Shown here: positions 40,901 to 52,900 of the stretch, one piece after another
Layout of the letters: each line of letters starts with the position of its first letter
How positions within the stretch are numbered: position 1 is the stretch's first letter
Source: Haliclystus octoradiatus
Taxonomy: Eukaryota; Cnidaria; Staurozoa; Stauromedusae; Haliclystidae
Reading direction: 5' to 3'
DNA: 64,000 nucleotides
NCBI GenBank assembly: GCA_916610825.1
Contig: OU744451.1
Span: forward strand, 21,105,482 to 21,169,481
Translations under genes and position numbers: made by a program
Notes under the pieces: generated by a model
Told to the model about the DNA's origin: nothing
The model's database searches: none
What the model saw: the letters and a program-made list of their open reading frames with translations, nothing else

Positions 40901-43900
40901 TACCTTTGTGAAAATCAACCAAAAAAAATGTGTATAAAATCCTCAAGGATTGAATAATTCAAAAAAATTTCCAGGGGTCAGATTATTAATCAAATAGAAC
41001 CTGGTTTCATGATTTCATCTGAACCGCGCGAATAAAAGTTTTACTTTTCACAAGATACTGAGTTTGTTTATTTGATAATCTGAAAAGCCAACGAGTCAAA
41101 ATCATGAAAATGCCATAAAAGTGTTGTGAAAACATCATTAAAATGTAAAAATAATGAAAATATCCATATTCACAATATTTAAATGTGAGAATGCCTTGAA
41201 AATTACATGAAAGTGCAATGAAATTTCACAATTTTTTTATGGTTTTGGTGTCAGTAGTGATACTAGTGGCCACCTGTGTATAGTGGTCACTTTAACAATG
41301 TTCAAAATAGTTTGTTTTTGTTATTGCACCACATCAACTCTGTATATAAATGCCTATACCCCCTGCATATTATATGTCAACTTCTCTATATCTCATAGGT
41401 GGATTTTTATACAGGTTTCACTTTGGACTTAAAATATTGCCTTCAGGCAGGGATAATAATGCTGAAATCTAGTTGCAAAATTCATTTGTAAATGAATGAT
41501 GTCATTTTTTTATTTCAACAGTTTGGATCATCGTTCACCATCTTTTCATACATGTAATGAAGATACCAATACTGCTATAAATGAAGTAAGTAATAACTGT
41601 GGGGGTAGGAGTATTGCCTCAGGGCCGTAGAGAAAACTTTAGGGACTTGAGATTTCGCAAACATAGTCCTGAAAAATATGTTTTTTTTTGCTCTGAAATT
41701 CAATTTGAAACACAATTACGACCAATGCTCACATTCACAATCAAAACGAACCATGAGAATCTTGCAGGCCCTATAAATCAGAGCCATTTATTTGCAAGAG
41801 TTGAGGCACTCTTTCATGTGCCGTTCTCAGCTCCAATTGGACAAATGCCAGTTGCGTGATTTTATAGGTTCCGTATTTGTTCCATCCAACCCAGGCTCGC
41901 AAAATTTGAACAAAGCACGCCAAAATAATATCATTAATTCAGAAAACTTTTTGTTCAAAAGCAAAACCTCATTTTCAATGGAATGAAAATGGTGATTTTT
42001 GAGCACAAAAAAAAAGTTACATGTCTCAACTCTTATAAATAGATGACTCTGCTATAAATTGGCTCATTTACTCCACCCACTCAGTGGCCTTGATTATTGA
42101 TATAGAATTTACCATGCTTCGTGTAAATCACAGGCAAGGTCATGTTCTTGAAGGTCAAATTACTCAGCCATCAAGTTACTATGTGTAGGCTGTTAACTGT
42201 GTACGTTTTGTGTCAAAGTTGAAGGTTCAAAACTTAAAGCAAGTGAACTAGCAACACAGACCAGGCTACCCTATTAGCCAGGTCAAGGTTTTCAAGGTTT
42301 AGGTTAGACAATTGAAAATTTTACCCGTCTACTGAGTTGTCCTATTACATATAGATAGAGAGAAAACACTGGTAAACTTGGTAATTATTTATTGTTTCAA
42401 AGATTCTAACTACAGTCATACCTGCTATAACGGTCACCTCTATTCAGCGGCCACCTGTCACTCTTGCAATCTCTAAAATAGTATTTTCTATTGAATCAAA
42501 CATGTATATAAAGGCCACCTGTCTATAGTGGTCAATTTATCTATCTCTGGTAGCTGGCCGTTATATACAGGTTTCACTGTAATGAAAAATCCGTTATTCT
42601 CTAAATTGTTCAATTTGAACACGCTGTATGTTGAAGCCTAAAATTGATTGTCAACATGCTTTGATTGCTTGCTTCTGATCTAGATTGATTCATTACCTCC
42701 TATCGAACATAAAAGATGTTATTTGAAAGAATGTACCAGTGATGAAATGAAAGTAAAATGTGACCTATGTGAAGAATACGCATGTCTTAAGTGAGTATGT
42801 CATCTTTGATACCCTTTGATGTACTAAAGACAGAATCAATCAGCCTTTGCAAAAATATAATTTATTTTTAACAATCTTCACATTAATGATTTCCCTGTGA
42901 AAACAATTCATAAACGTTCAATAGCCTCATTTTCATGGAAAACATTCATGAACTGTTCTTGAACTAGACCGAGCGCCACATAACTAAAACGGCAGGTTTC
43001 TCCGCGCGACTTGAAATTCGCATAAAAGTGTTCATAAAAATATGCTAAACAGTCACCTATTTCTTGTTTTAATTAAATTCTATTGTAAACCCTTCAAAAT
43101 TCCAATTTATATTTCATGATTCACGGTCAAAGCCTTCTTATATAAAATTTGACCAAAACAAGAAACGGGAAAGTATTTATGGTATTTTTATGTACATTTA
43201 ATTTGAATTTTAAGTTGGCCGGAGAAACCTGCCGTTTTAGTTCTGTGGCGCTCAATCTAAACTGTTTGTAAGGTGTTTATGAACAGTTCGTGAACTCAAC
43301 CAATTTTATCGCAGGGGTTGACTAATAGACGAAGCATTAATACAAGTTGTATTTAGGTAGACTACACGAAACAATGTCTTTGATGGAAACAATCAAAAAA
43401 TAAAGAATAGAAAGTAACATTCCAATCTTCAATTTTTAAAATACAATAAAACTAGTGCATCACAGCCAACTATGAGAGTTAGAAAAATTGACAACTATAG
43501 ACAGGTGGCCTTTATATACAGGGATGACTCAATAGATAATACTATGTCAGACATTCTAAGAGTGACCACTATAGATAGGTGACTTTTATATACAGGGATG
43601 ATACAACTGAAAATACTACAGTACTCTAGAAATTCTAACAGTTACCACCATAGACAAATGGTCGCTGTATGGTAGTAACCATTATAACAGATTTGACTGT
43701 GCATTGAAATACTTTTAGAATGTAATTTATCTTCATAACAAATGACAGCGATCAAAACACGGAATTTCACAATGTTTCGCCATATCATGTCCGCATGACA
43801 TCATCAGGTATAAAAATAGAAAATAGAACATTACAAATATCTAAAGTTTGAGTTTACAAAGGAACTTATTTAACACAATTCAATTACACGGAAATTAGCC

Positions 43901-46900
43901 AAATTGTAAACTCAAACTTTATATAGTTGTAATTTTGTAATTTTGTAATTTCCATTTTTATGCCTGATGATGCCATGAAGATATAATATGCGAAACGTTG
44001 TCAAATCCCGTGTTTTTTATTGCTGTCATTTGTTACAATTTAATAAGCAAGAATTTATTAATTAGTAACTTATTTTCTTTTGTGAAATTCTCATCATCAT
44101 CATCATCTTTTATTCATAAATCTTCAAGTTAACACAAAAATGTATGTATGAAAATATTTAGTTTGAGTACATATAATGAGGGATATCGCAAGAGTGATGA
44201 AGTCATTTTAATAATCATGTCACATAACCTTTGTCTGGAACATCAATTATCTCTCATCAATTTCACCACAACAATGATTTGTTTTCTAATTTAATGGGTC
44301 ATTGATTTTTCATTAAATACAATTTAAATGAAATTCCCACAAATATCATTTCGAAATAGAACACGAAACACTCAACATAATTGTTTTTCAAAAGTCAAAA
44401 CATATTTGCATTATTAAAGATACAGTAATAGTTGATCTGACTATTGCAACTCTAAAGCTGTTACTTTTTGAATTTCCAATGTTGAATTTTCAATTACAGA
44501 GTACATTTGATTGGATTTTATGAAAAGTTATTCAATTCGTCGCAGCTTATCGCCATTTTCAAAATAAAGTGTTCTAACTGTTTGGTTAAAACCGTGCGTG
44601 TTATCCCGTGCGGGTATAGAACTATGCCTACACGGTCTAATACCCGGCATAGCACAAAAACCCATAACCGATATACATTTACTCCATAACCCATATACTT
44701 TTAGTGGTTGCCATGAAATATCGTGGGTTGTCTTGGCATATATAACTGCAAATCACGTAGTACAAATCTGACTCGCTTTTTTTTTCAAGTGTTTGTTAAT
44801 GTAGGATATTAATTTACTCAGTATGCTGTTACTCTCTATAGATTATAATAAAATGTGATCTTCCTTCAGGCACCGACATCCAGAAGATCACGATTGTCCA
44901 AAATATCAACACCGAGCACCAGGTTCAACTGAAACGCCTGTTGAAAAAGTAGAGAGAATAGTTGGTAAGGAAAACATTACGATAATAGATGCATGTTACC
45001 TTGTTCTTTTACTTGGTTAGAAGCACAGTACACAGTAGCAATGAAATGTTAAATAACGTTTGAACACCTTTATGATAAAATTTGAACAAAAATATTAATT
45101 TTCATTATACTTGAATGGATATATCGATCATTATGACATGATGTTGTGTAGTTCGAATGTGTTCTTAGTTATGATTGGTTAATTATTATGGAATTCTCAT
45201 TGAATTATCGTTTCGAACGTAGCTATGAATTAACGATTCGAACGTTTATCTATGAAATATCGATTCGAACGCAGCTTTGAAGAATCAAGCGGCATAGTTA
45301 TGAAAAATAATATCCCCAAAAAGATACTAATTATGATAACCATCATGTCATAAAATGAATAATGAATAGGGAGCTATGAAGTCATGAAATGCAGGCTAAT
45401 AATTGCACTCCCGTGGCTGTGAGAACACTCGAAAGGCGAAAATCACTCGCTGAGGCTTCTCGTGATTTTGTAACGCCGTTCTCTTGTTCTTACTACGCAT
45501 TTCTTGTTGTAGCCAGATTTTACTAGTTCAACAACTCGATTCTAGGACATCAAACTTTTTTGTCAGTGTTATTGGTCGGATCACCAAACAACAGTGTCCG
45601 TTACTTCTATTCATTTGTTTGCAGTGTTAAATTACTGTTAAATAAATACGTTTTCGTTTTTGCTTGCTTTCCCAGGCCATAAGTTAATATCACCAAAGAA
45701 AGGTATAGTAAAATCTCAGTATTTATTATCAAGAAAGATTGAAAAACAAAATAGTTTCCTTAAATCAACATTTCAATAGTGATAATAATGATGAATTTAA
45801 CCTGTTTCACCTACTTTGCATTGCGACTGTAATACTTAATATTCCTTTTACTGTAGTGTGTTGGAGTACAATATCATAGATGTAGCTCCTTTCATTTTAT
45901 AGGCTAGAATCATGTCTTCAAATGAAGCATTGCATGTGTTTGTATGTGCATATTGCTTTACTGCTAACTCCCAAAACTCCATTACATTAAGAAGAATTAA
46001 GTAAAATGTTTCCAAGAAAATATTTTATAATAAAAATAGCAACAAAATTACAAATATACAGTATATAGTTGTTCCTTTGACCTGAAGATGGTTTTACCAT
46101 TGAATAGACCGAAACGTTGTCCACAAGTACTTTTAGCTTTTTGTTGTTATGTTTTATTTCCAAATACAGTATGAGAAACTAATAAGAATTAATATCTTCT
46201 ATTCATGTCACTAGAGCAATACACTCCGATATTTTACATTGTGTTCTATGTTTTCGCATATGTGAAATTTTTTCGATTGGTAAAACAAAAATTATTATTC
46301 TGATGACTACGAATGATGATTCGATTTCTTTTTGGGAACTTTGGGAATGCTATAGCTAGTACCCGTACCAGGGTTTAATATGCACCATGCGCTGCATACA
46401 GTGTGTCAATATAAGGAGGTTTAGAATTAATCTAGCGTTTATGTATTATATCATAGTCTTTGTAAACATACGTCCTGTAAAACTGTATATGGGTCGCCTC
46501 CTATACACTTGGCCTCATCATACGCAGCACTCAAGCTACAAAAAGTGTAGAGGACTTGTACAGAGATGTTTATTCCTACCTGAATCACTCTGCCAAGCGT
46601 CAGGATGCCTTCAGCCAATTTCAAAAATTTTATGATACTGAACCGCATAAGATGCTTTCTCCAGGGCAAACAAGATGGTTATCACTTCAAGTATGCGTGA
46701 AAAGAATACTCGAACAATACCAAGCATTACAATCATATTTTACGCTTGCTGCTTTTGAGGATCCCTCAAATACGAATGATGGGATTCTATCATCATTAAA
46801 GAATCTATTTACTAGAGGGTATCTGGAATTTATGGACCACCAACTATCTAGAGTGAATGCCTTCAACAGGATTTTCCAACAGGAGCGTCCGCAATTGTAC

Positions 46901-49900
46901 CGACTGCGAAGTGAGATAAGCCAGCTGATTAAAAGCACAGCAAACGACTTTCTGAGGCAAGATTATGTGAAAGCAACAGACGCCGCTGACATCAAACCCA
47001 GCCTATTGCAAGATTTGCATCAACATGAGCCTTTGGAAATAATTTATCTTGGAGTTGGGGCAGCTGCTACAGTAGATGAACTTGAAGAGGTAGCAAGCAA
47101 AGAAATGATTGATGCATTCCGCACACATTGTAAAAGCTTCTGCATTGAGCTTATAGCTCAAATACACACCCGGTTTGACCTCAAGAATGCCTATTATGAC
47201 ATTGTCGAATGGACGAGTCCGAAATGTGCTCTCGAACGATCACCAGCATCGCTTATGGCGATCTGCAACAAGCATCCGAGGCTTATATCTGGTCTGGACA
47301 AGAAGATGTTAGACACTGAATGGAGAGACCATGAAGTCGAGGAAGGTCTTGACATCTCCATGGATATAAATGACTACTGGAGAGTGATCAGAGACGCTAC
47401 AGATCCCAACGGTGGAAGAAAGTATCCAAACCTCAGTGCGTTTTATGCTGCTGTTGCTTCACTGCCATGCTCTAATGCATCAGTTGAAAGAATATTTTCT
47501 CTATTGAAATTAGTAAAAACCTCGCATCGGACCAATTTAAAATCCGAATCACTTGTTGCGTTAATGCAAAGCAACTTGCATTTGAAAAGTATGAAGACTT
47601 CTGCAGCCAACGTAAACATTACAAAAGAACTCATTAATTTGGCAAAGTCCGTAAAGTCAAATGCGACAAATGATCAAGCTGAACAATTGAAGAAGACCTT
47701 CTTAGGAGAAAGTTGTTCGAACGAAACCCCGAATGAAACACATATTGACACTGTTGAATTGGAGCAGACATTTATTCTGTAATTATTTCATGACATTTTT
47801 TAACAATACAGCTATCAGTTAAGTCAATTAAACACTATTAAACCTGATTTTATATTTCATTTTAAATCCCGCAATATATTATCAATTTTGATATCATTTT
47901 TAGTATGTAACTTATAAAAATTAGTGATTTAATCTCTTTCTAAATTATGTTATTTTTCTTCATTATGGCTTGAATGTTTTTGAAATTTAGTTTTTAAAAT
48001 TGAATGTTGATTGTCGGGATGGTTATTACTGTGCGATTATTACATTTTTATTTTTGCTGTAATAACTTTGTATGCTGGGATATTCAATTGAGGTGCGACG
48101 TCTTATGTCATGGGATAACGGATAGTGAGATTATCCATAGATTATAGAATACTGGGATTGGCAACTAAGGTCTGGGCACGAAATATGTTTTTGTTTGAGA
48201 TTTACAGGAAACACGTGTTCTTGAGCCGACACAGAATTTTGTGACAAATTTTCACAAGTGTCATTATACAACAACGCGGTCGACTGTTCTACTCATTTTA
48301 TCATCATCGTTCATATCTTCAAGCTGGCTAGTAAAAGTACGCTTGATTATTTCATTATTTTGCAATGGATTGTCAATTAAATAGCAATGATTTTCAGTAC
48401 CTCGAATTTTTTAAACGTGAAAGGCGATGAAGAAAATGGCGAAATCTATCGGTGAAAGTTTAGAAAAGCACGCCGACAGAGAAGTTTACGTTGATGCTAA
48501 TATTGCTGAAGGATTTGGAAAACTAAAGGTGGTTTAACGGTGTCCGTAACCCTTCGCACACGATCAAAACACACTGATATAAAATTATCCATCGAATCGA
48601 TGAAGATGAAGGTTTATCAACTTAATTTATTCACGACCAAATGACTCCACTCTTCTTAAAAGTTTCTACGTAAAAGAATTTCGTAATTTATAAACACGCT
48701 TGAATGTTTTGCAAATCCCAAAACTTTAATCTACCTGGGATGTAGCAGCACAACACTCTGGTTTAGAAGATAACAATCAAAATACTGAGGATTTTATGTT
48801 TTATTTGTCTACACGTATTATATTTTATTATATGAAGTGAGATGATTTTCGTACACGAACGGCATGGGATTACTGCTTGTAACTTAGAAGAGAAACTGGA
48901 ATTGAAAAAGAAATCGCTAAGGAACAAATTAAAAAAAAATCAAACTTTAAAGTAACAGCAAGTCAACATTAATTGAATAATAAGGTGAACATCCATAATT
49001 TGATATTGTATAAAATTCATTGTAAATGTGAGTGTAACATAACGTAATTACAAATGTAATACATCGACACTGAATGTTTTCACAAGAGTTTCAATTTACC
49101 ATACCAGTTATCGATATTGCAACCATATCTTGTTCATTCTGCGTATTGCTTGCTAAATTTTTGTAGGGTATTCATTCCCTGCTGTGATACATACACTATA
49201 CGGATTATTTGTTATGTGATGAAAATTTTGTTGAGTGTATTTTGTTCTACTTGTATGTCGTAGACCTATATAGGCCGCCTAGCTGTAAACTGTATTCCTC
49301 TCATTTAGAAGCGCAATTATTTTATAGTGAACATTTCAGCTTGATTTTGATTTGTTAGTTATAAGTGTATTTGTAGATTAATTCAATCACGACAATCACA
49401 TACATTTTCTTTTTCAAAGTTACAGACATTAATTTGCAAATTGCAAAAGTGATCAAAGCAATATTTTGGTGAAATATACCGCAAAACATGGTAATTAAAT
49501 TGGCCATATCTACTCGCTATTTTGTTTAAACGTAATTAAATTGTCATGGACATTTAAAGTAAGCTCTATTTAACATTGTCAAAACATAAAACTTCAAAAA
49601 AATATTAAGCAACGTAGGATATTATAGTATGCAAGTTACGAAGATTACAAGGTTTTGACTGCATCGTTGTAATCTTGTGTCGGCGGATCACGTGACTACG
49701 TTTCGCGCCAAATTCAACATAATCTGACCGCGCGGCCGAGAACAATAGAGTTGCCAATCCCTGTATTTTATAATCTATGGATTATCGGATTAACCATGCA
49801 CTTGGCCCCAGACCTTATTATCCAACTCTACTAGAAACTCCTTTGCCCATACGTTAAAACCGTTTTAAAGCCACCAAGAAAGCAAGGGAGATTGATCAAT

Positions 49901-52900
49901 AGTTGTGCTAGTCATTTACATCACCACGTGTGGGTAGAAGGACGTATTTAACTAGACATTAGAGACGGTTATAACTTCGAAAAAAAAGGAAATTTTAAGG
50001 AAATTTCACAAATTTTACAAGGAAATTTTCAGGAATTTTGTAAACGGTGTTGTGGAAACACTGGTCGCCTGTCAATATGTAAATCACTCTCTTCGTCTTT
50101 AAACCTTCGCATGATAAGGTCCTGTCATAGAAGCTCTGTAATCATTGTTCAATATACACGTATCAAAGTCATCCTCTCTCTGATGGTGGCGAACCTCAAA
50201 CATTATCTCAAATATATTACATTTTTAAAAATCAATATATAGTAACCCATTATATGTTACATTATTAATGGTAGCCCGGTACCGGCTCAATTTCATGTTT
50301 AATCGATAGAAATTTCGGATTCTACTGGTACTTATTCTGTCAAAAAAAGACGTTTAGATTCAGTAAAACAAAACCTCAGTTATATTATGTAGAAATTTTA
50401 TAGAGACAATATTGTTTTATTTGAAAAAGCGGAAGTAAAACTAAAACAAACCAAAACAATGAAATCGGAACATGTACTTCGTGGTTCATGTTTCGCGCCA
50501 AGAGATGTTCTGAAACGAGAAGGTCAGTACATGTTTCAAGGCATAAGAACTTCTCCCAATGCGCAAAGAAAAAGATGTACTCGTAGCTGTACCGTTACTA
50601 AATCTAAACCTCCCTAATGGAGAGTAGAGACTAGAGACCTTCCAGCCTGTACATGGGTCAAACAATGATATTAATGCTATACAAAATAATCTAAAATTAT
50701 TACTGTCAAATTTAATATTCTCTAAAGTGTAATCTACACTTTAGAGAAGTTTTGTTTTGAGTCTGCACGCAGGTTAGGATTTGTTATCAGAAACAAAACA
50801 AATCATTGTTTTCGAATTTGTTTAGGGAAATCAAAATCACCTACCGCCATCAAAGTCATGATGATGAAACTGAAAATGAAAGCAATAGGTGACCAAAGCA
50901 TACCAATGGTACGAATGTATAATTAATGTACGAATGTGTGGTATATATTTTTCCAACTCGAAATTTTATGTCCTTTAAAGAATAAAATTGACCGATGGCC
51001 TTTGCGATCGATCTCCGAAATGGTGCGTGATGCCCTGATTCACAACACTACTTGTTGCTTGAGAAATGGCGTTCACTTTTCAATTTCGAGCCTGTAATTC
51101 ACGATGTTTAATTCTATGCCTTTGAAGGGAAGCCTTGGAGGAGTCTCAACGTTGAAAGGGTTCGATATAATTCGAACGAAAAATGGTTTTAAAAGAATGA
51201 TGAAGAAGACGCTCGATAACCAAATTCCTTGGAAAATGTTTGATGGCTATCAAACCAGAGCCATTTATTTACAATAGTTGAAACACGCTTTCATGTGATG
51301 CAATTGTCTCTCATTGGACACATGCGCACTGTCAAAAATGTGCTCGGTCCAAGCCACAATTTGGAAGCCTAATTTCCAAAACATCAAAAATGAAGTGAGT
51401 ATCTCAACTCTTGTAAATCAGAGCCATCTATTTACAAGAGCTGGGACACGTTTTCATGTGTCGCTCTCAGCTCCAATTGGACAGATGCCAGTCACGTGAT
51501 TCTATGGACGCGATTTTCGTTCCGTAAAACCCAGGCTCGCGAAATTTGAAGAAAGCGCACGAAAATAGTATCATGAATTCGCAAAACTTTTTGTTCAAAA
51601 GCGAAACCAAGTTTTGAATTGAACGAAAATGGCGGTTTTTGAGCCCCAAAAGTTGCTTGTCCAAACTCTTATAAATAAATGGCTCTGTATCAAACGCAAT
51701 GCAGCAAATAAAATACACGATTATCCTCCAACACGTCAGACGCAATCGAACTATCGAAGAGTGGCTAAAAACGACAAGAATTTGGAAGGATTTGAAAATC
51801 GCGCAAATGTTGCCGTCGTTTTCCCAGCGGGTTTATTGTAAATAGATTTTCTTCAATTGAGAAATATTTTCATCAAAATAATGATATTTTAGGAAAATGA
51901 ATACTTAAAATAAAAAATTGTTTTCTGGCATTTTCTGGTAAACATTTGTGCAGAAATATTTTCGTTTCAAGTAAATATTGAATTATTCTGAGAAATTATA
52001 TTCCTGTTTTAAGCAAAGGGATCTATATGTTCTTCCCTCTTGACATCTCCATCCGTCATTACTAGATGCTACTCATTTAATTTTTAGATTAATTCAAGAC
52101 TGGATTGAACTTTGGAGAGTTTGAATCACAGCAAACCCTGTCAAATCATCCGACCCTGATATATATATTAAATAAAATCATGATGATTAAAATCCACTTG
52201 AAAACTTTTTTTTTTTAATCCCTTACAATGTTTCTTTATTCTACTTTTCAGACTGAAAGAGTGTATTTTACAATAATCAATAAATGTTCTGATCCTTCAA
52301 TTAAACAATCAATTTTTCTTAATAAGGTGAGTTGTTTTAAAGGAAAAAATATAATCCGTATACCATATATATGTGTATGGTTAATAGTCAACGAGAGTCA
52401 TTCTGTCAATTGAGAGAGATGATATACTATATTTCTGATGTCGATCTAAGTCATCTCAACTCTGCAGACGTAATCTAATATTCCTAGCTAACAGACGTAA
52501 CTTGATGAACCTAATATTGCGAAGTCTTTCAATTGAGAAACTCAGTTCTAAATAATTAACTTTTTATACTTGATTACTTGGGAACTTGTGAAATATTTGA
52601 AACTTATGTATCTACTTACTTGGGAACTTTTAATATTCACTTATGAAATTGACGTGAAAAAAAGTATTGTCACTATACTGTGTTGGCAAATATCTTTTTG
52701 TGAATCACAATACTTTATTGATTTAATAAAATTCTTAAAAAATTATTATAATTAGCTTGAATGTTGTAAATACGTACGATTCTCTCTCCCTATCTTGTTA
52801 TAGTTATTTAACATTTGGCCTTTGGCCTCATCATAAACTATCATTATATAACTCGTGATTTGCGAAAAAAACTTTAAATCTGCTTTGTTTGATTCGTGAT

